Below are positions 26,025 through 35,412 of a stretch of DNA of 64,000 bases, in pieces; the first letter of the stretch is position 1; every line of letters begins with the position of its first letter. The translations under genes were made by a program, and so were the position numbers. The DNA lies in contig NC_018014.1 of assembly GCF_000265425.1 (NCBI RefSeq), forward strand, positions 1,240,001-1,304,000, written 5' to 3'. Under the pieces are notes generated by a model. It was not told where the DNA came from, did no database searches, and saw only the letters and a program-made list of their open reading frames with translations. The stretch comes from Terriglobus roseus DSM 18391. Lineage in GTDB: Bacteria > Acidobacteriota > Terriglobia > Terriglobales > Acidobacteriaceae.

Positions 26025-27239
26025 ATGTCCAGCGCCGCGCATCCTGCAGGGCTCGCCTCGTTACCCTCCACTTCCTCATCCAGCCGCACCGTCTCAAGAG
26101 ACGTCGCTGCGGCTGGCGTCCCTTGGTACATCTGGACCGGCGTTGCAGGCATTACGTCAGCCTCCGTCGGTGCCGCATGGGACGTCGCGTGGCATCGCTC
26201 CATCGGACGTGACACCTTCTGGACGCCCGCCCACCTCATGATCCAGCTCTGCGGTGTGCTGGCTGCGGTCGTCGGTCTGTGGCTCGTCCACCAGTGCACC
26301 TTCAACACCGATTCAAAGCTCCGCGCGGCCTCGGTCAATGTCTTCGGTCTGCGCGCACCACTCGGCGTCTTCCTCGCAGGCTGGGGCGGCATCGCCATGA
26401 TCACCTCGGCGCCCTTCGACAACTGGTGGCATGACGCCTACGGCCTCGACGTCAAGATCGTCAGCCCGCCACACACGCTTCTCATCCTCGGTATCCGCGC
26501 CGTCTCGCTGGGCGTCTTCTTCCTCATCCTCGCGACCATGAACCGCGCCGCAGCCGAAGGCTCCAGGAGCTTTTCCACGCTGCAGAAACTGCTGCTCTAC
26601 CTCGGCGGCCTCACCGTCGGTGGCCAGATGTTCTTCCTGCAGGAGTACACCTGGGACGTCGGCCTGCATCAGTCACGCGCTTACATCGCCATGGCCATCG
26701 CCGTGCCCGTCGTCTTCGCCATGATCTCGCAGGCCTCCCGCTTCAAATGGGCCGCAACCACCGCCGCCGCCATCTACATGGCCTTCCTCATCGGCGAGAT
26801 CCTCATCTTCCCGCTGGCACACGCAGAACCGAAGCTCGGCCCCGTCTTCTTCCCCGTCACCCACCTCGTCCCGGCAAAGTTCCCCATCCTTCTCATCGCC
26901 CCGGCCTTCGCCCTCGACCTGATCTGGCAAAGGATGAAGAACTGGAAGACCTGGCAGATCGCCGCCGTCTCCGGTGTCGTCTTCCTTGCAGTCCTCACGG
27001 CAGTCGAGTGGCCCTTCGCCAACTTCCTCCTCTCCAAGGCGAGCGAGAACCGCTTCTTCGGTACGGCCTACTTCCAATACAGCGCACGCCCCGACAGTGA
27101 AGACCGCCTCCGCATCTTCTTCCACCCGCAGGGTGGTCTGACCCTCTGGCTCGATCTCTTCCGCGCCTCCCTTTACGCGGCGATCTCGACCTGGGTAGGC
27201 CTGCTCTTCGGTCGCTGGATGCGCGGAGTCCAACGGTGA
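26025..27239 (+). CDS. Polytopic membrane protein, unknown function
   Basis: A 404-residue membrane protein with about ten helices, a His-rich first loop (WDVAWHRSIGRDTFWTPAHL) and conserved-looking WWHDAYGLDVKIVSPPH and FFPVTHLVP segments that place several His residues near the membrane. AGGAG stands before ATG 26025. Its stop overlaps the start of the next gene (GTGA), so the two are translationally coupled. I do not recognise the family. The partner protein carries Met/His-rich periplasmic parts, so a role in metal handling or respiratory enzyme assembly is possible. Confidence 0.75.
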   Translation: MSSAAHPAGLASLPSTSSSSRTVSRDVAAAGVPWYIWTGVAGITSASVGAAWDVAWHRSIGRDTFWTPAHLMIQLCGVLAAVVGLWLVHQCTFNTDSKLRAASVNVFGLRAPLGVFLAGWGGIAMITSAPFDNWWHDAYGLDVKIVSPPHTLLILGIRAVSLGVFFLILATMNRAAAEGSRSFSTLQKLLLYLGGLTVGGQMFFLQEYTWDVGLHQSRAYIAMAIAVPVVFAMISQASRFKWAATTAAAIYMAFLIGEILIFPLAHAEPKLGPVFFPVTHLVPAKFPILLIAPAFALDLIWQRMKNWKTWQIAAVSGVVFLAVLTAVEWPFANFLLSKASENRFFGTAYFQYSARPDSEDRLRIFFHPQGGLTLWLDLFRASLYAAISTWVGLLFGRWMRGVQR

Positions 27240-28711
27240 GACTGAATCGATTCAAAATGTGGTTTGTAGTGCTCTTTTTGTTGCTTCCAGCGGTCGCAAA
27301 CGCGCATGTTGGCAACAAAGATGTCTTCGTAGAACTGCACCCGGGACCCTACAAACTCTTCGTAACCATCCGCCCGCCACTGGTCATTCCAGGCGTAGCA
27401 ACGGTCGAAGTCCGCAGCTCCGGACCCACCGTTAACTCCATTAGAATCAATCCAGTACCAATGACCGGCGAGGCCAGTAAGCACCCGCCAACACCCGACC
27501 CCATGCAACAATCCAAAGCCGATCCCGCCTTCTTCACCGGCTCGCTCTGGCTCATGGGAGCAGGCTCCTGGAAAGTCCAACTATCCATAGAAGGCACCCA
27601 AGGCAAAGCAAACGCAGGAGTTCCAGTCCCAGCCATGGCCCTGTCCGTTATGCGCATGGACCGCAGGCTGGGCCTAATGCTCGGCGCCCTTGGAGCCGCG
27701 CTGGTACTGGGGATCGTCGGCATCGTCGCCGCAGCTTCGCGCGAATCCCGCCTCCCACCCGGTGAAGCTCCGGATGCACCGCGTCGCAAACACGCAATGG
27801 CCATGGGCGCGGTAGCCCTCGTTGCTGTGGTCGCAGCCGTCTGGCTAGGCGGCTGGTGGTGGAACGTGGAGGCAGCAACCTACGCCTCGTATGTCTATCA
27901 GCCATTGGCACTTACGCCCTCACTTCAAGGGGACACGCTCGACCTGAAGATCGGCAGCTTCACGACAGACAACGTCCGCCGCAATCGCGTCGCCACCGAT
28001 CTGCTGCCGGATCACGGTCACCTGATGCACCTCTACGCCATCCGCGAACCCGAGATGGATGCCGTCTACCATCTGCACCCATCACTGGTCGCCCCAGGCG
28101 AACTGCGCATGTATCTCCCCGCAATGCCGCCCGGGCGCTATCGTCTCTTTGGCGACATCGTGCACCGCAGCGGCCTGCCGGAGACCCTGACCTCAACGCT
28201 GGAAATTCCCCAAGGCTTCACTGGCGGCAAGCTTGCGCCAGAGGATGCATCGGCAGCACCGCCCGAGATTTCGGCGGGTGAGATGGGGTCGGTGGACAAG
28301 CTGCCGGACGGCTACAGCATGGTCTGGGACAAGCCGGCGACATTGGTCGCGAACCAGCCCGCAGACTTCCGCTTCCACCTGCTCAATGCACAAGGAAAGC
28401 CCGCAGCTGACGCAGTCACGTACCTCGGCATGGCGGGGCACGCAGCCTTTGTTAAGACGGATTGGACCGCGTTTGCACATACCCACCCTGAGGGCTCTGC
28501 ACCCATGCAGTCCATGGCCGTCGCGAATGACGGTGCCGTGCTCGAACCCATGTCTGGCATGGCGATGGAAGGTATGGATATGGCCGCAAACGTATCACCG
28601 ACGGTCGAGTTTCCGTATGGATTTCCAGCACCAGGAAAGTATCGGATCTTCGTGCAAATGAAGCACAGCTCCATCGTGGAGACAGGTGTCTTTGACGCAG
28701 AAGTGCATTAA
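27236..28711 (+). CDS. Exported Met/His-rich protein with two membrane helices, unknown
   Basis: A 491-residue protein beginning at GTG 27236, inside the stop of the preceding gene. It has a signal peptide ending VANA, a periplasmic beta domain (FVELHPGPYKLFVTIRPP, like FixH/YtkA folds), two helices (~143-165 and ~183-205), and a second large periplasmic part with HGHLMHLYAIREPEMDAVYHLHP, a GMAGHAAFVKTDWTAFAHTHPEG stretch interrupted here at residue level, and a Met-rich tail. Repeated HxH and Met residues suggest copper or another soft metal as ligand. Membrane topology and the coupled membrane gene point to a two-part complex. Confidence 0.75.
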   Translation: MRLNRFKMWFVVLFLLLPAVANAHVGNKDVFVELHPGPYKLFVTIRPPLVIPGVATVEVRSSGPTVNSIRINPVPMTGEASKHPPTPDPMQQSKADPAFFTGSLWLMGAGSWKVQLSIEGTQGKANAGVPVPAMALSVMRMDRRLGLMLGALGAALVLGIVGIVAAASRESRLPPGEAPDAPRRKHAMAMGAVALVAVVAAVWLGGWWWNVEAATYASYVYQPLALTPSLQGDTLDLKIGSFTTDNVRRNRVATDLLPDHGHLMHLYAIREPEMDAVYHLHPSLVAPGELRMYLPAMPPGRYRLFGDIVHRSGLPETLTSTLEIPQGFTGGKLAPEDASAAPPEISAGEMGSVDKLPDGYSMVWDKPATLVANQPADFRFHLLNAQGKPAADAVTYLGMAGHAAFVKTDWTAFAHTHPEGSAPMQSMAVANDGAVLEPMSGMAMEGMDMAANVSPTVEFPYGFPAPGKYRIFVQMKHSSIVETGVFDAEVH

Positions 28712-28724
28712 GGTTTGATCGATC

Positions 28725-29966
28725 TTACTTAGTGGCTTGAGGCGCCGTGCGGCCACGGTGCTTTGCCCTTGAGGCAAGCCAGGATCCCACACGAACGATG
28801 GGGAACAAGAAAAACAGGGGGCGCGGCAGGCGCGACTCCACGATCTCGTCTGGCCGGTACGTCCATGTGCGAAGTTCCGATAGGACAGCGCGAGTTCCGC
28901 TGCCTAAGAGGAACCGGGACAGGTAGACGGACGTGCTGCCAAATGGCTGTGCATCCACCTCTCGTGTCTCGCCCCCACCCGACAGCAGCCGCAGCGCAGA
29001 CTTTCGCAAGTATTGCAGTGTTGCATCCTTCTGAAGTTCCTGCTGCAGGGTACCCAGGTCGAGCGATAGCAGATCATGGCAGAGCAGCAGTGCCTGACCG
29101 ACGGACCTTCCCGCGTCCAGGTCTTTCACACGATGGTAGGTCGCCATGACGGCGGCGGGATCGTTGTGTGGCAGCAGCACATACACATCCGCCAGCCATT
29201 TCAGGCGACCCCATCCATGGGACGCACCGTGCACGCAGAGGTAGGCCAGCAACGCATCACCGCCGAGCGTTGTCACACTACTGCCCGGCGCGATCTCTAC
29301 CTGCTGAAGCGCCGCGGGTTGCAGTTCACCGCGCAAGAGCGGCAAGTCTGTCAGCCGCCAATGCAACTCCAGAAAGATGTTAGTTCCGGTCCGGCGCCAG
29401 TCCATGGCCTTGCCATAGCGTAGCCACACATCCTGGTGCTCCGGGGAGATCGTGTGAGGGTCTTCAGGCTCGTAGCCGGCGGTTTGTAGAATTTTCACCG
29501 CAGCGGCTACCTGCGATGGCGGAACCCACAGATCAACGTCTTTCGAATGACGCAGACTTGCGTCGTTAAATGCAAGTGCAGTTAGTGCAGCACCTTTCAA
29601 GAAGACGGCCTGAAGACCAGCATCGTAAAAAATCCTGCCGAGCCGCATGGTCTCAAGGGCCAGCATCATGGCCTGGCGGGCCTGCTTGCTTGCCGCGTTT
29701 TGCATGATGGCAGATACGTCATCCGGCGGTCGCACCTTCGCCGAGGCCAGCCCGCGAAGCAGCAGTCCAAAGACTCGATGCCGTTCGCCGATTGCCACGA
29801 GGTGGTGCCATTCCAGGACAGCCGCGGCAGCTTCCCGGATGGCTGCAATTTCCTCATCGCCGAACGGAAAGCGCAGGCAGACAAGCATCAGCCGGAACTC
29901 TGGCGAGAATGAAACCCCAACCGTGTTCTGTGCTGATAAAGCCGTGGCTGTGCCTCTCGCCTGCAT
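28725..29966 (-). CDS. Nucleotidyltransferase family protein (NTP_transf_5-type, lasso-associated)
   Basis: A ~413-residue cytosolic protein of the nucleotidyltransferase family PF14907. The core has VFLKGAALTALAF, then HSKDVDLWVPPS, where Asp-x-Asp is the expected metal-binding pair, and LELHWRLTD. Members occur often in lasso peptide clusters beside HPr-kinase and sulfotransferase genes, though their function there is not settled. Here it is 13 kb from the precursor, on the same strand. The frame is open to GTG 30008; ATG 29966 and ATG 29888 are the other starts and none has a good ribosome-binding site. Its upstream region is shared with the fluoride riboswitch-controlled gene. Confidence 0.78.
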   Translation of the reverse strand: MQARGTATALSAQNTVGVSFSPEFRLMLVCLRFPFGDEEIAAIREAAAAVLEWHHLVAIGERHRVFGLLLRGLASAKVRPPDDVSAIMQNAASKQARQAMMLALETMRLGRIFYDAGLQAVFLKGAALTALAFNDASLRHSKDVDLWVPPSQVAAAVKILQTAGYEPEDPHTISPEHQDVWLRYGKAMDWRRTGTNIFLELHWRLTDLPLLRGELQPAALQQVEIAPGSSVTTLGGDALLAYLCVHGASHGWGRLKWLADVYVLLPHNDPAAVMATYHRVKDLDAGRSVGQALLLCHDLLSLDLGTLQQELQKDATLQYLRKSALRLLSGGGETREVDAQPFGSTSVYLSRFLLGSGTRAVLSELRTWTYRPDEIVESRLPRPLFFLFPIVRVGSWLASRAKHRGRTAPQATK

Positions 29967-30083
29967 GCGTATCCAGAGTAACGGTTCAGACGGTTGGCGT
30001 GCCTGCACGAGTCACGGGACGCATCCCGCGCGTCACGTGCTGCGTGCGCGGCCATGTTAGCCTTAGGAAAATCTCACCTGCGT

Positions 30084-30152
30084 GGCGTTGGGGTTCCGCC
30101 AGAACCGCACGCGGCCTGGCCGCTGCTGATGACTCCTACGAATCGTAGGAGG
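30084..30152 (+). promoter_or_regulatory. Fluoride riboswitch (crcB motif)
   Basis: The leader holds the conserved blocks of the fluoride aptamer in order: GGCGTTGGGGTTCCGCC (30084-30100, P1/loop), GAACCGC (30102-30108), a variable hairpin, and CTGATGACTCCTAC (30126-30139). The last block, CTCCTACG (30133-30140), is complementary to CGTAGGAG (30144-30151), which contains the ribosome-binding site AGGAGG of the next gene with ATG at 30156. Fluoride binding should release this site. The downstream gene is a CLC-F-type fluoride exporter, which is the standard target. Confidence 0.92.
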
Positions 30153-30155
30153 ACC

Positions 30156-31466
30156 ATGTCAGAAGCGCGTTCCGTAACATCCCACATCTCAATCCATCAT
30201 CTGTTCCGGTACCTTCTGCGTTGGATTCCGCTTGCGGGTCTGACGGGCGTCATGGCTGGCTCCGCGTCGGCACTTTTGCTGTGGTCGTTGAACGTTGCTA
30301 CTGCTATTCGCGAAAGCCATCGCTGGCTGATCGCCCTGCTGCCGGTCGCCGGTCTGGCCGTTGGCTTGATGTATCGCTACCTGGGAACATCGGTCGAGGC
30401 GGGCAACAATCTCATCCTGGATGAGGTGCATGATCCGCGACGGACCATCCCCGTGCGCATGACGCCGTTGATTCTCATCGGGACGTTCATCACGCACCTC
30501 TTCGGTGGATCGGCCGGACGTGAGGGCACTGCGATTCAGACGGGCGCATCGCTCGCTGACCAGCTTGCGAGGCCATTCCGGCTGAGCGCGGAAGAGCGCC
30601 GCGTGTTGTTGATGTGCGGCATCAGCGCTGGTTTCGCCTCGGTATTTGGAACGCCATTGGCCGGTGCCATATTCGGGTTGGAAGTATTGATGGTTGGGTC
30701 GGTGAGCTACGGCGCACTGGTGCCGTGCATCGTCGCAGCCTTTGCGGGAGACCTGACAACACGCGCCTGGCACGTGACTCACACGGTCTATCGTGTCAGT
30801 GCCGTGCCGCAGATCTCAGCACGCGGTGTCTTGCTTGCAGCCGTTGCAGGTGCTGCGTTCGGACTGGTCGCGATGGCTTTTGCGCATACGGTGCATGCGA
30901 TCGCTGCGCGCTGCAAAGCGTGGATCGCGTATGCCCCGCTGCGACCATTTCTTGGTGGCGCATTGGTCGCTGCGGCGGTGTTTGCCTTCGGAACAACGAA
31001 GTATATCGGCCTGGGCATTCCGGGTATCCTCGCGTCGTTTGACGGTCAGCAACCTGCTTATGACTGGGCGGCTAAATTCCTCTTCACCGTTGTGACGCTT
31101 GGTGCGGGTTTCAAAGGCGGCGAAGTTACACCGTTGTTTTTCATCGGCGCAACGCTAGGCAATGCGCTTGCGTACGTATTGCCGCTGCCGCCATCCCTGT
31201 TGGCGGGCATGGGCTTTGTCGCTGTGTTCGCAGGTGCGGCGAACACGCCGGTTGCATCAACGCTTATGGCCGTGGAACTCTTCGGCGCAGAGGCAGGCGC
31301 ATACGCAGGGATCGCATGTGTCTTCAGCTACCTCTTCTCCGGCAACAGCGGCATCTACCGTTCGCAACGCGCAGGGATTGCGAAGGTTGCGAACGAGGAG
31401 GCAATGGACGAAGACTCACTCGCGCTGGAAGCGAAAGATACCGTGTCACGCAAACTTCACTCTTAG
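30156..31466 (+). CDS. CLC-F-type fluoride/proton antiporter
   Basis: A 436-residue CLC channel/antiporter. Signature regions are GGSAGREGTAIQTGASLAD (~115-133), with the GREGT form typical of the fluoride-specific CLC-F branch rather than GREGP of chloride transporters, GFASVFGTPLAGAIFGLE, and GAGFKGGEVTPLFFIGATLG. ATG 30156 with AGGAGG four bases before it is the real start; the open frame upstream runs through the riboswitch and is not translated. It should export fluoride from the cytoplasm. The stop lies 5 bp from the convergent copper ATPase gene. Confidence 0.92.
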   Translation: MSEARSVTSHISIHHLFRYLLRWIPLAGLTGVMAGSASALLLWSLNVATAIRESHRWLIALLPVAGLAVGLMYRYLGTSVEAGNNLILDEVHDPRRTIPVRMTPLILIGTFITHLFGGSAGREGTAIQTGASLADQLARPFRLSAEERRVLLMCGISAGFASVFGTPLAGAIFGLEVLMVGSVSYGALVPCIVAAFAGDLTTRAWHVTHTVYRVSAVPQISARGVLLAAVAGAAFGLVAMAFAHTVHAIAARCKAWIAYAPLRPFLGGALVAAAVFAFGTTKYIGLGIPGILASFDGQQPAYDWAAKFLFTVVTLGAGFKGGEVTPLFFIGATLGNALAYVLPLPPSLLAGMGFVAVFAGAANTPVASTLMAVELFGAEAGAYAGIACVFSYLFSGNSGIYRSQRAGIAKVANEEAMDEDSLALEAKDTVSRKLHS

Positions 31467-31471
31467 CGCCA

Positions 31472-33901
31472 TTAGAGCTTTACGGATCGCAGACGCAGCG
31501 CGTTTGCGATCACCGAGACCGAGCTGAGACTCATGGCTGCAGCCGCGATCATCGGGCTTAGTAGTAAGCCAAAGAACGGATACAACACACCCGCAGCCAC
31601 TGGTACGCCGATGACGTTGTAGGCAAAGGCGAAGAAAAGGTTCTGCCGGATGTTACTAACTGTCGCCTGGCTCAAGCGTCGGGCACGCCATACAGCGCGC
31701 AAATCGCCATGCAGCAGCACGATGCCTGCTGATTCCATGGCAACATCTGTCCCTGTTGCCATCGCGATGCCGACGTCGGCGGAAGCAAGTGCAGGAGCGT
31801 CATTCACTCCATCGCCCGCCATGCCAACTGTGCGACCCATGCTCTTGTAGCGCTTGACTGCATCCGCTTTGCCTGCGGGGAGAACACCGGCGACATACTC
31901 AATGTCGAGTGTCTTTGCGACGGCCGATGCCGCGGCTTCGCTGTCCCCGGTTAGCATGACGACGTTCACCCCTGTGGCTTTCAATTCGCGGACCACTTCG
32001 GCGGCAGACGTGCGCACGGTGTCTGCGATGCAAAGCAGACCTGCTGCCTTGCCGTTGTGGGCGATGACGACAACGGTCTCCGCAGCAGATTGATGCTGGG
32101 TAATCGCAGCCTCCAAAGGCGCCGCATCGATGTTGAGCGATTGCATCATTGCCGGATTGCCAATGGCGATGTCGCTGCCCGCGACCTGTCCCTGTACGCC
32201 CATGCCGGGAAGATTCTTGAAGCTCTCGACAGACTGCAATGTGATGCCACGTCTCGTTGCCTCTGCTACCAGCGAGGCGGCCAGCGGATGTTCACTGGCT
32301 CGCTCCACACTTGCAGCAAGCCGGACGATGTCGTCTGCATTGAAGCCGGCTGCAGGAGCGACTGTTGTGACGCGTGGCTTGCCTTCGGTTAACGTGCCTG
32401 TCTTGTCGATCAAGAGTGTGTCGATGGACGCGAGCTTCTCTAACGACTCGGCGTTGCGAACGAGCACGCCAGCGCCTGCGCCGCGGCCGGTGCCAACCAT
32501 GATGGCCATCGGCGTTGCCAACCCCAGCGCACATGGACACGCGACGATGAGTACGGCGATCGCATTGACGATGGCATGCGCCAGGCGTGGCGACGGGCCG
32601 AGCAAGTACCAAGCGAAGAAGGTAATCAGGCTAACGAGTAGCACAGCTGGAACGAAGTAGACAGCGACGCGGTCTGCCAGTTTCTGAATTGGTGCGCGCG
32701 TGCGCTGCGCGGCGGCAACCATGGAGACGATCTGTGCCAGCAGTGTTTCTGATCCGATGCGTTGCGCCTTCATGACGAAGCTGCCCGTGCCATTCACGGT
32801 GCCGCCGATGACTGCGTCGTTGGTGGCCTTTGCGACGGGCATGGGTTCGCCGCTGACCATGGATTCATCGACAGCGCTGAAGCCTTCAAGCACGATGCCA
32901 TCGACGGGAACCTTCTCGCCAGGACGGACACGCAGGCGGTCGCCGACCTTGACTGCATCGAGCGATACTTCCTTCTCATGGCCGCAGTCAGCCAATCGCA
33001 GCGCGGTGCGCGGTGCCAATTGCAATAGCGCACGCAGTGCGGAACCGGTGCGACTACGTGCACGTAGTTCCAGCACCTGTCCTAACAGCACCAGTGTGAT
33101 GATGACCACGGCGGGCTCGTAGTAGAGCGGGACCGCGCCGTTCATGCTGCGCATGGAAGCAGGGAAGAGTGATGGTGCGATGGTTGCTGCAACACTGTCG
33201 AGATAGGCGACGCCTGCACCGAGAGCGATCAGCGTGAACATGTTGCCGCTGAGGTTCTTCACCGATTGCCAGCCGCGTACGAAGAACGGCCAACCGCACC
33301 ACAACACCACAGGCGTTGCGACGAGGAACTCCATCCATGCGAGTGTCTGCGCTGTCATTGCGTGCTGCAGCGGCATGGATGGCAGCATCTCCGACACCAT
33401 CACGCTGAGCAGTGGAACGGCCATCGCAAGCGCGATCCAGAAGCGCCGCTGCATGTCGCGCAGTTCGGGATTGTCCTCTTCGGCGGTGACTTCGCGCGGC
33501 TCAAGTGCCATGCCGCATTTTGGACAGCTACCGGGTGCATCGCTCGCAACTTCCGGGTGCATGGGGCAGGTGTATTCGGTGCGTGTTGCTAGGGTCACAA
33601 CTGCCGGCTCCAATGCCATGCCGCACTTGGGACAACTGCCCGGACCCATCTGACTTACTTCAGGGTCCATCGGACAGATGTACTCGGTGCCAGCTTCTGC
33701 GGCTGACGGCGGAGCGGTTGGCTGCGGTTCAAGATACTTCTGTGGGTATGCCTCAAACTTGGCGAGGCAGCCCTTTCCGCAGAAGTAATAACGCTCACCA
33801 TTATGTTCTGCTGAGCCCGCAGCTTTCGATGGAAGAACCATCATGCCGCACACAGGATCCTTCACTTTCGCTTCGACGATCTCTTCCTGCAAAGTGCTCA
33901 C
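31472..33901 (-). CDS. Copper-translocating P1B ATPase with YHS and two HMBD domains
   Basis: An inner-membrane Cu+/Ag+ exporting ATPase of ~809 residues. The N-terminus has a YHS domain (DPVCGMMVL ... [20 protein letters not shown]) and then two short heavy-metal-binding repeats, [20 protein letters not shown] and [20 protein letters not shown], each with GMALEP. The ATPase core has TGEP-like SGEPMP, the CPC metal site ([12 protein letters not shown]), DKTGTLT, SEHPLA and [13 protein letters not shown] 33901 overlaps the TGA of the TolC gene (GTGA), so translation is coupled; the longer open frame to 34006 lies inside that gene. With the oxidase and TolC-like protein it forms a copper-resistance operon. 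Confidence 0.93.
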   Translation of the reverse strand: MSTLQEEIVEAKVKDPVCGMMVLPSKAAGSAEHNGERYYFCGKGCLAKFEAYPQKYLEPQPTAPPSAAEAGTEYICPMDPEVSQMGPGSCPKCGMALEPAVVTLATRTEYTCPMHPEVASDAPGSCPKCGMALEPREVTAEEDNPELRDMQRRFWIALAMAVPLLSVMVSEMLPSMPLQHAMTAQTLAWMEFLVATPVVLWCGWPFFVRGWQSVKNLSGNMFTLIALGAGVAYLDSVAATIAPSLFPASMRSMNGAVPLYYEPAVVIITLVLLGQVLELRARSRTGSALRALLQLAPRTALRLADCGHEKEVSLDAVKVGDRLRVRPGEKVPVDGIVLEGFSAVDESMVSGEPMPVAKATNDAVIGGTVNGTGSFVMKAQRIGSETLLAQIVSMVAAAQRTRAPIQKLADRVAVYFVPAVLLVSLITFFAWYLLGPSPRLAHAIVNAIAVLIVACPCALGLATPMAIMVGTGRGAGAGVLVRNAESLEKLASIDTLLIDKTGTLTEGKPRVTTVAPAAGFNADDIVRLAASVERASEHPLAASLVAEATRRGITLQSVESFKNLPGMGVQGQVAGSDIAIGNPAMMQSLNIDAAPLEAAITQHQSAAETVVVIAHNGKAAGLLCIADTVRTSAAEVVRELKATGVNVVMLTGDSEAAASAVAKTLDIEYVAGVLPAGKADAVKRYKSMGRTVGMAGDGVNDAPALASADVGIAMATGTDVAMESAGIVLLHGDLRAVWRARRLSQATVSNIRQNLFFAFAYNVIGVPVAAGVLYPFFGLLLSPMIAAAAMSLSSVSVIANALRLRSVKL

Positions 33902-35412
33902 TGCGTGCCCCCCATGGTTGAACGTAACATCGCATCTCCGTTGCTTGAAGGCGCATCGAGTGCGCCGCTTAGCGTGTAGTTCTGTAGAGCAATGACTCCC
34001 ATCCACTCTTTCTCCAATGCATGCAGATAGGCCATGCGGAGTTGTGCGAGGGTGCGTTGCGACATGAGTACTTGTGGGTAGGGTGCGGCCATGGATTGGT
34101 ACTTCATGGCATAGAGTTCATAGGCGCGTTGCGCGCGCGGGAGTAGTTGCGTGCGATAGCGTTCGGCTTCGAAGCGTGCTGCGAGATAGCTTTGAACTAA
34201 AGGTTGCGCTCGCTGTTGTGACTGTAGCTGCGTGCGGGCGACGTCGTTCTTTGCGCGCGTCAGGTCCGCTTCTGCTGCGGCTTTGTTGCCCTGGTTGCGA
34301 TTCCACAAGGGCAGCTCTACGCCTATCTGCGCGAAGCCCATCCAGCCTGCTCGTTTGGTTGGGTCGCTGAGTTGATCGCCGCTGTTCCATGCGCCTGCCT
34401 GGATCTTCAGGTCGGGTACTGGTTCGCGTTTTGCGCTGGTGCGTTGTGCCTCTGCTACGGCTACTTCCTGCTGTGCTCGTTGGATATCCGGGCTGTTGTT
34501 TAGGACGTTATTTATGGTTTCGTTTGTGTCGAGGTTGGGGATTGCTTCGAGGTCGCCGGTTAGTTTTGCGACGGGGAGGTTGGGTTGGCCGCAGAGGGCT
34601 GTAAGTGACCGGAATTTCTGGAGATAGTCGCGTTGGGCTGCGACGTAGTCGATCTTGGATTGCTCGTTTTCTACCTCTGCCTGGAGGACGTCTGGGGTGT
34701 CTGTTTGTCCCAGGTTCTGCATGGTATGAGACGTCTCAGTCACATTCTGTGCCAGGGCCATTAATTGGCGTCGGATTTCGACGGCGGACTGGGCTGCGAG
34801 TGCCTGATAGAAGACACTTTGGACGTCGGCGCGGACGCGGATGGTCTGCTGTTCGATCCCGATGGCGTCGGCCTTCGCTGCCTGCTGGTAGACGTCGCGA
34901 CGGAGGCCCAGCTTGCCGCCGAGGACGATGGTCTGCTGGACGAAGGCGCCCTGCTCACCACCGCCGTAGCTGCCGCCGCGGATGTGTTCGCCGCTGTAAC
35001 CGATGGTCGGGTTTGGGGGGAGCGCTGCCTGACGGGCCTGGGCCTGGCTGCGTTGTTGCAGAGCGGTGGCTTGCTTCAGGGTTGGGTTGTTCGCGGTGGC
35101 GAGGTCTTCGAGTTGCTGGAGTGTCAGCGGTGCGTTGGCGTCGGCTTCTTTAAGGAGTTCGGGTGCGGGCTGGTTGTCGCCTGTGTGGGAGTCCGGTGCT
35201 TCGGATTCCTGCAGCTTGAGCGTGTCGCGGCGAATGGAAGTTGTTGCTGCGGGTTGCTGTGCTGCGGGCTTCGCGGGTGCGCTCATGTTGGGCATGCTTT
35301 GCATGGGTTTGTTGTCGTGGTGCATGCCTGGCATGTTGTCCATTTGCGCGGAGGCTGAGGCTGCCGCGAGCAGTATAGAGATGGTTAGGAAGGTGAACCG
35401 ATAGGTCTTCAT
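33898..35412 (-). CDS. TolC family outer-membrane efflux protein (CzcC/CusC-like)
   Basis: A 504-residue outer-membrane factor. The signal peptide ends in ASASAQ and is followed by a Met/His-rich linker ([14 protein letters not shown] ... MPNMS), unusual for TolC proteins and fitting copper binding. Two OEP repeats follow, starting at [17 protein letters not shown] and QDLRQ-like regions, with long coiled helices. ATG 35412 overlaps the stop of the oxidase gene as ATGA; the frame upstream of this ATG overlaps that gene and is not used. No RND pump or adaptor gene is next to it, so it must pair with one elsewhere or act with the oxidase in the periplasm. Confidence 0.9.
   Translation of the reverse strand: MKTYRFTFLTISILLAAASASAQMDNMPGMHHDNKPMQSMPNMSAPAKPAAQQPAATTSIRRDTLKLQESEAPDSHTGDNQPAPELLKEADANAPLTLQQLEDLATANNPTLKQATALQQRSQAQARQAALPPNPTIGYSGEHIRGGSYGGGEQGAFVQQTIVLGGKLGLRRDVYQQAAKADAIGIEQQTIRVRADVQSVFYQALAAQSAVEIRRQLMALAQNVTETSHTMQNLGQTDTPDVLQAEVENEQSKIDYVAAQRDYLQKFRSLTALCGQPNLPVAKLTGDLEAIPNLDTNETINNVLNNSPDIQRAQQEVAVAEAQRTSAKREPVPDLKIQAGAWNSGDQLSDPTKRAGWMGFAQIGVELPLWNRNQGNKAAAEADLTRAKNDVARTQLQSQQRAQPLVQSYLAARFEAERYRTQLLPRAQRAYELYAMKYQSMAAPYPQVLMSQRTLAQLRMAYLHALEKEWMGVIALQNYTLSGALDAPSSNGDAMLRSTMGGTQ

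Noticed and set aside
25439..26422. 327-codon minus-strand open frame
   Set aside because: Shadow across the end of the glycosidase gene and the start of the membrane protein gene; composition is not protein-like.
29994..30155. Upstream extension of the CLC-F gene
   Set aside because: This part is the fluoride riboswitch; the AGGAGG and ATG 30156 fix the true start.
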